A DNA stretch of 64,000 nt from Granulicella mallensis (GTDB lineage: Bacteria > Acidobacteriota > Terriglobia > Terriglobales > Acidobacteriaceae): contig NZ_JACHIO010000020.1 in assembly GCF_014203225.1 (NCBI RefSeq), positions 1 through 64,000 on the forward strand, read 5' to 3'. This document shows, in pieces, positions 1 through 9,398 of this stretch. The translations under genes were made by a program, and so were the position numbers. The notes below the pieces were generated by a model. The model worked only from the letters and a program-made list of their open reading frames with translations. It made no database searches and was not told the origin of the DNA. Numbering within the stretch: position 1 is the first letter of the stretch; each line of letters starts with the position of its first letter.

Positions 1-1
1 C

Positions 2-79
2 ACCGCTCAAGCTCTACAGACCATCACACCACAAGACGCAAAAGCATGGCTCAGACTCCGGTTCGGAAACTACACCTAA
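2..79 (+). CDS. C-terminal fragment, possibly IS630-type transposase
   Basis: An open frame runs in from the window edge and stops with TAA at 77-79. It encodes about 25 residues ending in ITPQDAKAWLRLRFGNYT. A Thr-Pro-x-Asp-Ala-x-x-Trp pattern close to the C terminus resembles tails of IS630/Tc1-mariner-type transposases, but the fragment is too short to be certain. It is followed after 12 bases by the convergent stop of the GH36 gene. An IS630 source would fit the TA-flanked MITE at 34737-34905. The alternative is that this is not coding at all. Confidence 0.35.
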   Translation, partial: TAQALQTITPQDAKAWLRLRFGNYT

Positions 80-91
80 AGGTAAAATGGT

Positions 92-2326
92 CTAGCGACT
101 ACGCTTCAGCGTGAAGGCCATCGCCTGAAAATCTCCATGCAGATCCACATCGATACCATGCTGTTCCCAATACGAACCACTGGCCTGCTTTGGAGTTCCC
201 TCCGCTAATTTGCCTGCAAAGGCACTGATGCTATAAGTCGCTCCCTCATCCAGACCACGCAGGAAGATTCGAGGAAACGGATAGTTCTCCTGGCTGGAGT
301 GCAGAAAAGCGAAGACTACCGCCTGATCTCCATCGCGTGAGACCGTCTCCGTTACGGACTGTTCGCTACCGTGCTCAGGAGTCAGAAGGCGATAGAGCGC
401 GCCCCTCTGCACCGTTTCGCGAATAGATTTATATCGTTCCACCATCAGCCTGGCTGTGGCGAAATCTTCCGGCTTCCACTGATTCAGGTTCACCCCAATC
501 CCGAGCGAGCCCTGCATCGAGGACAGGAAACGATATTCCAGCGAAAGTGCGCGGTTATTCACCCAGTTAGGCGAATCCGTAACCCAGGCCATCATCGCCG
601 CGGGAGTATAGGCGTAAGTAAAACCATTCTGGATCAGCAGGCGGTCATAGGCATCCGTATTATCTGAAGGCCAAACCTCATCCGTATATTGCATCACGCC
701 CAGATCCACGCGGCTGCCACCACCGGAACAGGACTCAATCTCTACCTTCGGATGCTCGCGCCTTAGTTCATCGAGGATCGAATAATAGTTACGAATAAAA
801 TCGATATAAACATTCTTCTCTTGTTCTTGAGGGACCGCAGGCCAGCCCGGTTCAGACCAGTTACGGTTGTAATCCCATTTAAGAAAAGAAATATCGTTTT
901 CCTTGAGCAGCTTATCGAGGAATCCATATACATAAGCGCGCACATCGGGTCGTGCAAGATTCAACACCAGTTGATGGCGCGCCTCTGTATGGGGACGTCC
1001 GGGAAATTCAAGCACCCAATCCGGGTGTTTGCGATAGAGATCGCTATCGGGGTTCACCATCTCGGGCTCAACCCAAAGACCGAAGTCCATATTCAGAGAG
1101 TGGACTTTATCGATCAGCGGTTTCAGACCATGCGGGAACTTCTGTGGGTTAACGTACCAGTCACCCAAACCGGCATGGTCGTTCTTACGCTGCCCAAACC
1201 AGCCGTCATCCATGACAAAGCGTTCAACACCTATTCGCGCTGCCTTTTCTGCAAGAGCCATTTGTCCGGCTTCATTTACATCAAACCCTGTCGCCTCCCA
1301 TGAGTTATAGAGCACAGGCCTTAGTTTCGGATCGGGATGATGCGGCAGGAGTGAATCCACCTCAAAGCGATGCAGCAGGCGTGAGGCTCCGCCTATGCCA
1401 TGCCCCGAATAGCCACCATAAAAATAGGGCGTCTGAAAGCGCTCGCCTTTCTTGAGGAGATAGCCGAAGTCAAAGGCGTTCGATCCGCCTGTGATGCGGA
1501 CCTGCTGTAAGACATCCTGCTCCACGGAGATCTGCCACGACCCACTCCAGCCCAGTGCGCCAAACCAGACACCACCTTCATCCTGATCCGCACTTCCACT
1601 GCGATCGATGGCGAACCATGGATTATTCTGCGCACCAGTGGTGCCGCGCCGGCTCTCCAGCACCACCTTGCCCGGATTCACGGGCTCTTCCTGCAAGCTC
1701 CACTCACCAGCCCAGTGGCCAGTTAGATAGCGCAGACGATAGTCTGTTCCGCGGGGCAGGTTCCACGTTCCCGCCGCTATCTGCTCAATAGTAAAAGGCG
1801 CATCCGTACGGTTCTCTATGACGGCAGAGCGTCGCAGGATGCCAGTCTCCGCATCAGCTTCATACTGAAGCGTTACATACACCTCACGCGATATGTCCTT
1901 CATCACGATTGAAAGCCTGTTGGCATCGATCGTATGTGAAGCGTACTTCAACACAAGATCCCGATTGCCATCCGGAAATGTGATCTTCAGATCAGGCTCG
2001 ACAAACAAGCCTCCGCCCCAGCCTACAAACTCTTGCGGCGTGGTCGTCACCGGCAGATCAAAGGATGAAGCACCAGGCATTGACTCCGCTGCAGCAAAAT
2101 GATCCTTCGCCGAAAGATGCTCGCCCCAATACAGGGTTTGCACCTGGCCACTTTCGTTGATCCCCATCACAAGAGTCGTATTTTCCGCATCGATACGAAA
2201 AACCTTCGTGGAAGGGTCAAACCCGATAAGCGCCGGCGCTGTCTTTGTCTGAGCCTGGGACGTTGCAACAACGGAAGTACCCAACAAAACGATTGCATGG
2301 CATAACCATGCAAAACTTCTCATCAT
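92..2326 (-). CDS. GH36 alpha-galactosidase, secreted
   Basis: About 744 residues with an N-terminal signal peptide (hydrophobic stretch then SQAQ). Clan GH-D barrel motifs are visible: DDGWFGQR near residue 372, KWDYNR near 484 (nucleophile Asp) and SDNTDA near 555 (acid/base Asp), preceded by a CSGGG motif. These positions match retaining GH36 enzymes that remove terminal alpha-1,6-galactose from galacto-oligosaccharides and galactomannan side chains. The frame stays open 47 codons further upstream, but that extension overlaps the mannosidase gene and lacks a signal peptide; I prefer the ATG at 2326 (the ATG at 2323 is also possible), preceded by AGAAGAG. It is the last gene of a four-gene minus-strand set. 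A close paralogue begins at 63462. Confidence 0.93.
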   Translation of the reverse strand: MMRSFAWLCHAIVLLGTSVVATSQAQTKTAPALIGFDPSTKVFRIDAENTTLVMGINESGQVQTLYWGEHLSAKDHFAAAESMPGASSFDLPVTTTPQEFVGWGGGLFVEPDLKITFPDGNRDLVLKYASHTIDANRLSIVMKDISREVYVTLQYEADAETGILRRSAVIENRTDAPFTIEQIAAGTWNLPRGTDYRLRYLTGHWAGEWSLQEEPVNPGKVVLESRRGTTGAQNNPWFAIDRSGSADQDEGGVWFGALGWSGSWQISVEQDVLQQVRITGGSNAFDFGYLLKKGERFQTPYFYGGYSGHGIGGASRLLHRFEVDSLLPHHPDPKLRPVLYNSWEATGFDVNEAGQMALAEKAARIGVERFVMDDGWFGQRKNDHAGLGDWYVNPQKFPHGLKPLIDKVHSLNMDFGLWVEPEMVNPDSDLYRKHPDWVLEFPGRPHTEARHQLVLNLARPDVRAYVYGFLDKLLKENDISFLKWDYNRNWSEPGWPAVPQEQEKNVYIDFIRNYYSILDELRREHPKVEIESCSGGGSRVDLGVMQYTDEVWPSDNTDAYDRLLIQNGFTYAYTPAAMMAWVTDSPNWVNNRALSLEYRFLSSMQGSLGIGVNLNQWKPEDFATARLMVERYKSIRETVQRGALYRLLTPEHGSEQSVTETVSRDGDQAVVFAFLHSSQENYPFPRIFLRGLDEGATYSISAFAGKLAEGTPKQASGSYWEQHGIDVDLHGDFQAMAFTLKRSR

Positions 2327-2432
2327 ACGAACTCTTCTGGAAACGGCATGATCTTTGACTACATTTGCATGAGTGCCAGGGGAATTAAATTTATTCCACC
2401 ACCATGAGATTTGCTGTTGGACCTGCAGAGGG

Positions 2433-5036
2433 CTATTCCTTTCCTTTAGTGGTGGGGTTGAAGGCATCGGAGAGGCTTCTCACCTGCATTCCTGCCTGTA
2501 ACGCAGCCAACGAGGCCTCACTCGTAACGTGAATCGTTACAGGCTCTCCAGGTAACAGGTCCACATAGTTGTCGCTGTAGGTTGCATCCTGCTCGCCGAA
2601 GGAGAGATATACGCTTCGTGCAAGCGCGGCAGATTTCAAGGTGACGTCAAACCCTGTCGCCACCTTCGCCAAGGTGGCATCGATCGGTACTTTGGGAAGA
2701 ACAATCTTTTTCGTCGGCGGCAGATACAAGAGGTTGGAGGAGATCACCTTGCCTCCCTGATGCAGCCTGGCTACAACCACTACGTCGGCTGGATCGACTC
2801 CAGCATCCAGCAACTCGGAGAGCGGTACCTTCATCACAACTTCGGAGCTGAGCGGCTTGACCTGGACGTCAAGATTCTTTTGCTTAACAATTGAGCCATC
2901 AAACCTCATCACCTGCAAAGATAACTCGGCCTGTTCTGCTTGAACATGATCGCTGACGACATAGACCGCCACGCTTCCGTCCTCAACATGCGGCGATACC
3001 AGCACAGGAGCGTAGAAACGGCGTGCATAGTATTGCAGGGCCTTCCATCGGCCCTCAGAGTCGATGCTGGACCACGAAGCTACAGGCCAACAATCGTTCA
3101 GCTGCCAGAACAGCGACCCCATCGTACGTGGCCGCTCGCGGCGGAAGCTCTCCGCTCCGGTCTTTACGGCCTCTGCCTGCAATACCTGGCTGGAGTACAG
3201 GAACGAAGCAAAGTCCTTCGGGTCTCCGTAGTACCGGCGCATGTACTCCTGGATCAGGCTGTTGCCGCTTCCATTCTTCTGGTGCGCGAGCATGACAGGC
3301 GTGAAGATGCTCGTACGATCCTCCGGCGTAGTAAAGCTTTCGATGGTCTTCATCTCCGGGAAGGATTGGAAGCCATACTCTGAGACAAAGCGCCAGTGGT
3401 GCTTCTCATAATCTGCGAAGTCTACACGACCGTGCCACACGCTCCAGTCATGATTATCGCCACTCTGAAAAGAGTCACTTAAGTCTTCATAGTCCGCCGA
3501 AGGAGAGCTCGGCCAATAAGGCGTCTGGGGATCGACACGCGCAGCCGTAACGGCCAGAACGCCGCTAAACTCAGTAAGATAATCCTGCCAGATATGCTCG
3601 TGCACATCGGCAGGCAAATTGCCTCTTCCGTTCCACTCTTTAGCTAGCTCGGTTTCGTTATTACCCGCCCAGAGAACGATGCTGGGATGGTTCCTCAGCC
3701 TTCGCATCTGATATTCAACCTCTTGCTGAATATTCTGTTTGAAGTCGTAGGTTCCTGGCTGCCAGTCATTGCCGAACATCAGGTCCTGCCACACCATCAG
3801 GCCTAGTTCGTCACAGATGGAATAGAACTCTTCCGACTCGTAGTAGCCTCCGCCCCAGTGCCGAACCATATTCATGTTCGTGTCTTTCGCTGCCTGGAGG
3901 ATATGACGATAGTCCGCGGTGGTTACGCGATTGGGAAAACTATCGAACGGAATAACGTCCGCACCTTTAGCGAAAACCGGAATGCCATTGACCACAAATT
4001 CAAAAGAGCGTCCCCATTTGTCGAGATCTCGACGCAGCACGATCGAGCGGAGACCTGCTTTTGTATCTGCCGTATCTACCACTTGTCCACCAACACTTAC
4101 CTTGGCATGGAACGAATAGAGCGGCTGCTCTCCATAGCCGGATGGATACCAGAGCGCGGGCTTGTCGATGTTCACCGGCAAGGAGAGACGATTCAGGCCT
4201 GCGCTGAGCATCACCCTCTGCTCGGTCCTCTGTTCGGCATCCTTTAGTCCATAGCTAAGGGAAAGAGTTGCCAGGCCAGGCTTCGAAGCCACGACCTCTG
4301 TCTGCACATCCAGATGGGCAACAGTGGAGGAGATATCCTTTTGCTCTACAAAGATATTCTCAATCCGGGCGTCATCCCACATCTCCAGTGAGACAGGCTG
4401 CCAGATGCCACTCGTGACAAAACGCGGGCCCCAGTCCCATCCATATTCATAGGCAGCCTTACGCACATACACCTTGGCATCGGTATGAGTACGAACACGC
4501 CAGGGATCTTTTGCAGCAACCTCTTCCGCTGCCTTGATGGGAGAGGGAAAGAGCACACGCAACTCGTTGCTTCCACTCTTCAATTTGCCTGTTACATCCA
4601 GCCGCCACTCACGGAACATATTGGCAGGAGCGGCGATCTCTTCCCCGTTGAGATATACCTTCGATGCTGCATCCAGCCCCTTGAATACAAGCTCAAGGTG
4701 CTGATGTCTCAACATCGCGCCAGTTACATCGATATTCCGGCGATACTCCCATGCTGCCTTTTCAATCCACTGGATCTTAGACTCGTTGTCGCGATAGAAC
4801 GGATCGGGAATGCGTTTGTTTGCGATAAGGTCCAGATGTACATCGCCCGGAACCTTGGCGGGCATCCACTCCACCGCCGGTGCCGGGGACCTGGCATCCG
4901 AGTCCGATACCACTTGCCGGAACTGCCATGCTCCGTCCAGGCTTTGCCGCGTCAGGCTTTGAGCATGTCCAGCCAGGTTCATCTGTACAAACAGGCTGAA
5001 AAGCAAAGTCAAAAATACATATTTACGGACGGACAT
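2433..5036 (-). CDS. GH2 beta-mannosidase, secreted
   Basis: About 867 residues, with a signal peptide ending near HAQS. The order is GH2 sugar-binding domain, immunoglobulin-like domain, TIM barrel, then C-terminal beta domains. The acid/base Glu lies in WAGNNETE near residue 459 and the nucleophile Glu in SEYGFQSFP near 553; the WQLNDCWPVASWSSID stretch is typical of beta-mannosidases. It should release mannose from the non-reducing end of beta-1,4-manno-oligosaccharides. The start at 5036 is chosen over the in-frame ATG at 5048 because GGAGAG sits just before it and the upstream ATG has no ribosome binding site. With its GH36 and GH27-like neighbours it points to galactomannan use. Confidence 0.93.
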   Translation of the reverse strand: MSVRKYVFLTLLFSLFVQMNLAGHAQSLTRQSLDGAWQFRQVVSDSDARSPAPAVEWMPAKVPGDVHLDLIANKRIPDPFYRDNESKIQWIEKAAWEYRRNIDVTGAMLRHQHLELVFKGLDAASKVYLNGEEIAAPANMFREWRLDVTGKLKSGSNELRVLFPSPIKAAEEVAAKDPWRVRTHTDAKVYVRKAAYEYGWDWGPRFVTSGIWQPVSLEMWDDARIENIFVEQKDISSTVAHLDVQTEVVASKPGLATLSLSYGLKDAEQRTEQRVMLSAGLNRLSLPVNIDKPALWYPSGYGEQPLYSFHAKVSVGGQVVDTADTKAGLRSIVLRRDLDKWGRSFEFVVNGIPVFAKGADVIPFDSFPNRVTTADYRHILQAAKDTNMNMVRHWGGGYYESEEFYSICDELGLMVWQDLMFGNDWQPGTYDFKQNIQQEVEYQMRRLRNHPSIVLWAGNNETELAKEWNGRGNLPADVHEHIWQDYLTEFSGVLAVTAARVDPQTPYWPSSPSADYEDLSDSFQSGDNHDWSVWHGRVDFADYEKHHWRFVSEYGFQSFPEMKTIESFTTPEDRTSIFTPVMLAHQKNGSGNSLIQEYMRRYYGDPKDFASFLYSSQVLQAEAVKTGAESFRRERPRTMGSLFWQLNDCWPVASWSSIDSEGRWKALQYYARRFYAPVLVSPHVEDGSVAVYVVSDHVQAEQAELSLQVMRFDGSIVKQKNLDVQVKPLSSEVVMKVPLSELLDAGVDPADVVVVARLHQGGKVISSNLLYLPPTKKIVLPKVPIDATLAKVATGFDVTLKSAALARSVYLSFGEQDATYSDNYVDLLPGEPVTIHVTSEASLAALQAGMQVRSLSDAFNPTTKGKE

Positions 5037-5130
5037 CAATCTCTCCATTTTGCCTTGTCGTTGTCATCGCATTCATCGCGGAAGATGCTATCTGGCTTGA
5101 GCGATATGGCTACAAACCTTAGAGATATGC

Positions 5131-5167
5131 GGAGAGACCGCACCATAAGATATGGCGCGGTCTCTCC
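5131..5167. other. Intercistronic hairpin in the mannan operon
   Basis: GGAGAGACCGC and its exact complement GCGGTCTCTCC (11 bp) are separated by 15 bases, between the GH27-like gene and the mannosidase gene. There is no run of T on the minus strand after the stem. A processing or mRNA-stability hairpin is therefore as likely as a terminator. Confidence 0.5.
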
Positions 5168-5183
5168 TGGAAAACCCTGTCTG

Positions 5184-8100
5184 CTAGTGAGGCAGCAGCT
5201 TCAGGATCGTGCTTTCGGCTTGGTTGAGGTTGACGGTGATGCTACCGGTCGCCGATGAGGTTGCCCCTGTCCAGAGGTCCGTTACATCGTACTGTGCGGA
5301 GCTGCTTAGACCGGCCCGGCCAAGATCAATGGTCTGATTGGACGCATTCGACCCATCGTAGTTGAACACCGCGAGATAGTAGGTTGTTCCGCTTTGAGCA
5401 ACCATCACATTCACCGCTGAAGTACCCGTATTTCCCTCAACAGGGCGGAACTTCAGGTTGAGCGCCGGCAGGCCATTGATGTTGGCGTTGGTAAGCCACT
5501 GCTGGACCAGCGGTGGAGCGATGGTGTCCGTCACATCATCGCCACTCAACATATAACCCGCGACGGCAACCGAAGTCGTACGGCTCTTATTCTCGTTCGA
5601 AGTATAAGGCGTACCCGAGGTATCCGTGTTCTCGAGATGGATCATATCCGGATCGTTCCAGTTATAGAGCCGGCCAGCCAGCCACCAACCATAACTTTCC
5701 GAATTCATCTCGTAGCTCGTGTTAGCGATCGAACCGTACGTATCGCACGAGACGCGGCGAGCATGAGCATACTGATAGGGGAAGATAGGAGCAATCGATT
5801 CGTCAAGCAGCACCGATGTTCCAATCTTCGAGTAGAGGTATGTCATGCCCTGGTTGTAAGCCTGTTCGCCGGTCTGCACGGTCGTATCGTAGTGCACGCC
5901 GTTGTTTGATCCGCCCTCCAGAGCACCGTGGCTTAAGAAATCCATCTTGATGTAATCGAAGCCCAGTGTGAGGTATTTGTTGCTGTAGTAGTCGATCCTC
6001 GCCTTTACACCGGGATGAGTCGGATCTACACCGTAGGCGCCATCTACCGGGGCCATCGGGTTGCCATAATGATCTTTCAGAATGACATCGTTATTCGTAT
6101 ATCCGGTTACTCCGTCAAGGGTTGCCGTCAGATCTGCCCAGTCCCAGACGACCCACGGCGTCCAGTAGACACCAGCCTTCTGGCCCTGGCTATGCGCGTG
6201 ACTGACGAACGCTGCCAGCTCCGCATCGCTACTATTTGCCCACTCAGCGTCCAGGTTGATGTACTGCACTCCCTGGTCGTTGAACTGCGGTAGTTTCGTG
6301 TGGAAGTAATCCGCAACTGCCGTCGCCTGAGTCATCGTGAGGCCGGCTTCGTTTGGCCCGAGCAAACCCCAGCCCATCGGGGCAGGCTTCGACCAGGCCA
6401 GCATCGGTGTGACCTGTGCGTTTGCATTGGCATAATCTTCCATGCCATCGCGCCAGTCGCTATAGTAGCCAACCAGTACTGTCGGAGACGTGATCTTATT
6501 GCCGATCACCGCTGCGTGTGGCAGCTGGTCCGACGGTGTATTCGCACCGCCAAAGGCTGTCAAGGCATCCAGCTTGCTGCTGCTGCCGGACATCGAGATG
6601 CCCGTCTTCCAGTTGTCGTGCGTGACGGAGCCGATCACAAGACCGTTACGGCTGGTGTTGTCGTAGAAGGCACCGACCTCGAAGCCCGTGGTTGCCCATC
6701 CATTCGATGAACCTGCGTTATAACTTACGAAGTTATCGTTATCGAAGGGCACCTGGAGGAAGCGCGTGTCCGCGTAGCTGCCAAGATCGACCGCTCCAGT
6801 TCCACTCACCACGATGGGTGACATTTCGTTGCTGCTCAGACCCGTACCATCCATCTCGAGCTGGGTAGTGAAATGGTTATTACTCAAGAAGAACCGCTGG
6901 ATGAGGGTCGGCGATCCGTCTGAAGCAGTGAGGGTGATGTCCGTCTCACCGTTGGGAAGATTAGCGGCGGTGCGGGTATAGACCGACGATATTGACTGGT
7001 ACAAAGTAAAGCCGTTATAGCCCTGCGCGTAGAAGTTAGAGATCTTGTCAACGCCGCTGTAGCTGAACGTTGCAAGTCCCGTGCTCAGGTCATAAGTCAC
7101 CGTCGTCGAACCGCTCTGCATGGTCACGGTTTGAGGAGTCGGTGTTGTGGAGGGTGTATTTGCCGGACTCACAATGGCGTAGACGACATCCGGGGAGTAG
7201 TTGGAAGCATTGCCCAGCTGAATAGTATTGGAACTACCTTTCTTCAGTGGGATGGTGACGGCCTCGGGTGGAGTTGCGAGATACCAGTTGTGTCCTGTGA
7301 AAGGCAGAGTAACTGCTGCTCCACCATTCACGATGGCGAGGAGGTTCTGATCTCCTCCACCTTCACTTGCAACCAGGGTTAGAAGGTAGTTACCGTCGGC
7401 TGGCGCATACACGTTATTGATCGTCACCGTTGCGCCGTATCCCAGGTTTCCTACCTTGAGACCATAGGGGCAGCCGATGCAGGTCGCAGTCTTACTACCA
7501 CCGCTAAGAGTATTGGCTGGGTCCCAGGCCTGATAGACACAGGTTGCGCTCGTGCAGGCCGCCGATCCTGTATAAGTAAAGGCCTTCGCATCCGTTACAT
7601 CGCCGTTGGTCGGCGTGTTCACGGCTACATTCACCACCCCTGCCGTCGGACTGGCAGGCGCATTCACGGTAACCTGGGTCGAACTCTGGAAGGTGAAGCC
7701 AGGTGCAACGATGCCTCCAAAGGTGATCGTAGAGTTGGGTTCGAAGTTCGTGCCTTGCAACACAACTTGACCACCTGTAATTGACGACTGGTTTGGAGTG
7801 ATCGATGTAATGGTGGGAACTGTCGCAGGGTTAGCGGCACTAATCATGATCGAGACGGCATCAGGGGAATACTCAGTCGCATTGCCCAGCTCAACCGTGT
7901 TTTTATCACCGGCTTGTAGAGGCACTGTAATTGACACGGGTGCCGCTGGATTATTCCAGTCGCTGCCTGTGAGAGGAACAATGATAGGCGTTCCTCCGTC
8001 TACGATGACCTGATAGTTCTGAGTACCTCCGCCCTCACACCCTGTAATCGTCAGGGTGTAATTGCCATTCGCTGGGGCGAAGACATTGTTGATGATGACA

Positions 8101-9317
8101 TCTGCCCCATATCCCAGATTGCCTACTTTCACGCCACCCGGGCATCCAGAGCAAGTGCCAATCTTTGCGCCACCAACAAGTGTGTTGTTGGGGTCCGTCG
8201 CCGCATAGGTGCATGGGAGTGTGGTGCATTCTGCAACATACGTCAGGCCCTTGGATAGGGTGACGGTACCACCGCTTGGAGAGGTGACCACAACATCTAC
8301 CGCTCCAGTTGCTGTGGCTGCAGGCGCAACCGCACTGAATTGAGTCGCGCTTGTGTAAGTGAATGAAGTCGCTGCGACTCCGCCAAATTTTACGGAGATG
8401 TCTGGGGTAAAGTTTGTGCCGGTAAATTGTACCGTGCCACCCGACTGCAACACTTGAGTTGGGCTGATCGCAGTAACTGTAATAGGCGGTGTCTGCACCA
8501 AAGAATTGATCTGGATAGAAACGACATCTGGAGAATAGTCGGTTGCATTGCCTAACTCGATCGTATTATTCGCCCCTGCCTGCAATGGGACCGTAATAGA
8601 AACAGGCGGAGCTGGTGCAAACCAGTTGCTGCCGCTAAGCGGCACAATGACGGGGGGCGCGCCATCCACAATCACCTGGTAGTTTTGTGTTCCTCCGCCC
8701 TCGCAACCGGAGATCGTCAGCGTGTAATTTCCTGTGGTGGGTGCGTAAATATGATTAATGATGACATCGCTGCCGTAACCGAGACTACCGACCTTAATTC
8801 CATCGGGGCAACCCGCGCAAGCTGATATTTGTGCGCCGCCCACCAGCGTATTCCCTGGATCAGTGGCCTTATAGGTGCAGGGGAACGTCGTACAGGAACC
8901 AACGACCACGGGCGGTGGTGGCGGGACGTATTGCAGGGCGCCGGAGAGTGTAACCGATCCGTTTTTAGGACTACTGACGGTCACATCCGCAGTCGAGGGT
9001 GAACCAACCGCGGGCGACACCGCCGTGATGAGAGTGGAACTCTGAAAGTACACCTTCAGAGCTGCGGCATCACCAAACTTTACGGTAGTGTCCGGTGTAA
9101 AGTTGGTGCCCGCAAAAGCGACCTGTCCGCCATTCGTTGTGAGCTGCAGCGGCGACATGGAGGCCACCGTCAGTGGACCTCCAGCGGCCGCGCCGCTGCT
9201 GCATGCTGTCAGTTGGCTGAACATCAAAAGCGAACAGATCCAGGCCGCAAGAACAAACGTGTAGTTCCACATCTTTTGGACTGGTTGTCCGCATTGAGTT
9301 GTTTTCGTAGTTTTCAT
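5184..9317 (-). CDS. Multimodular alpha-galactosidase-like lipoprotein, (TIG-CBM)x3-GH27-like
   Basis: 1377 residues. A lipobox-like SQLTAC follows the N-terminal hydrophobic segment, so it is probably surface or outer-membrane anchored. Three tandem units each pair an IPT/TIG domain with a CBM35-like module; the modules start near residues 142, 370 and 595 and share the pattern ATDPxNTLVGG, then GCxxGxKVGxLGYG, then EGGGTQNYQVIVDG. A beta-sandwich (about 730-960) precedes a clan GH-D barrel with GWGLLGPNEAG near 979, INLDAEW near 1022, YIKMDF near 1122 (probable nucleophile Asp) and WNDPDMIHLEN near 1220 (probable acid/base Asp), resembling GH27. It should act on alpha-galactose or a related terminal sugar of a polymer held by the CBMs. 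Start has AGGAG six bases upstream. Exact family is uncertain; the clan is well supported. Confidence 0.85.
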   Translation of the reverse strand: MKTTKTTQCGQPVQKMWNYTFVLAAWICSLLMFSQLTACSSGAAAGGPLTVASMSPLQLTTNGGQVAFAGTNFTPDTTVKFGDAAALKVYFQSSTLITAVSPAVGSPSTADVTVSSPKNGSVTLSGALQYVPPPPPVVVGSCTTFPCTYKATDPGNTLVGGAQISACAGCPDGIKVGSLGYGSDVIINHIYAPTTGNYTLTISGCEGGGTQNYQVIVDGAPPVIVPLSGSNWFAPAPPVSITVPLQAGANNTIELGNATDYSPDVVSIQINSLVQTPPITVTAISPTQVLQSGGTVQFTGTNFTPDISVKFGGVAATSFTYTSATQFSAVAPAATATGAVDVVVTSPSGGTVTLSKGLTYVAECTTLPCTYAATDPNNTLVGGAKIGTCSGCPGGVKVGNLGYGADVIINNVFAPANGNYTLTITGCEGGGTQNYQVIVDGGTPIIVPLTGSDWNNPAAPVSITVPLQAGDKNTVELGNATEYSPDAVSIMISAANPATVPTITSITPNQSSITGGQVVLQGTNFEPNSTITFGGIVAPGFTFQSSTQVTVNAPASPTAGVVNVAVNTPTNGDVTDAKAFTYTGSAACTSATCVYQAWDPANTLSGGSKTATCIGCPYGLKVGNLGYGATVTINNVYAPADGNYLLTLVASEGGGDQNLLAIVNGGAAVTLPFTGHNWYLATPPEAVTIPLKKGSSNTIQLGNASNYSPDVVYAIVSPANTPSTTPTPQTVTMQSGSTTVTYDLSTGLATFSYSGVDKISNFYAQGYNGFTLYQSISSVYTRTAANLPNGETDITLTASDGSPTLIQRFFLSNNHFTTQLEMDGTGLSSNEMSPIVVSGTGAVDLGSYADTRFLQVPFDNDNFVSYNAGSSNGWATTGFEVGAFYDNTSRNGLVIGSVTHDNWKTGISMSGSSSKLDALTAFGGANTPSDQLPHAAVIGNKITSPTVLVGYYSDWRDGMEDYANANAQVTPMLAWSKPAPMGWGLLGPNEAGLTMTQATAVADYFHTKLPQFNDQGVQYINLDAEWANSSDAELAAFVSHAHSQGQKAGVYWTPWVVWDWADLTATLDGVTGYTNNDVILKDHYGNPMAPVDGAYGVDPTHPGVKARIDYYSNKYLTLGFDYIKMDFLSHGALEGGSNNGVHYDTTVQTGEQAYNQGMTYLYSKIGTSVLLDESIAPIFPYQYAHARRVSCDTYGSIANTSYEMNSESYGWWLAGRLYNWNDPDMIHLENTDTSGTPYTSNENKSRTTSVAVAGYMLSGDDVTDTIAPPLVQQWLTNANINGLPALNLKFRPVEGNTGTSAVNVMVAQSGTTYYLAVFNYDGSNASNQTIDLGRAGLSSSAQYDVTDLWTGATSSATGSITVNLNQAESTILKLLPH

Positions 9318-9398
9318 AACTATCTCCTGTCCAGCGTTTTCGCCACATCGATGCGTAGCGGGACGGATCCCGCGTCGTTCTTTGCTATAGCCCGGTCA

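Noticed and set aside
2327-2467. N-terminal 47-residue extension of the GH36 gene
   Set aside because: It overlaps the mannosidase end, has no secretion features and is not needed because ATG 2326 gives a good signal peptide.
7400-8900. Nucleotide tandem repeat in the GH27-like gene
   Set aside because: The similarity is protein-domain duplication (TIG-CBM), with diverged codons, not a DNA satellite.
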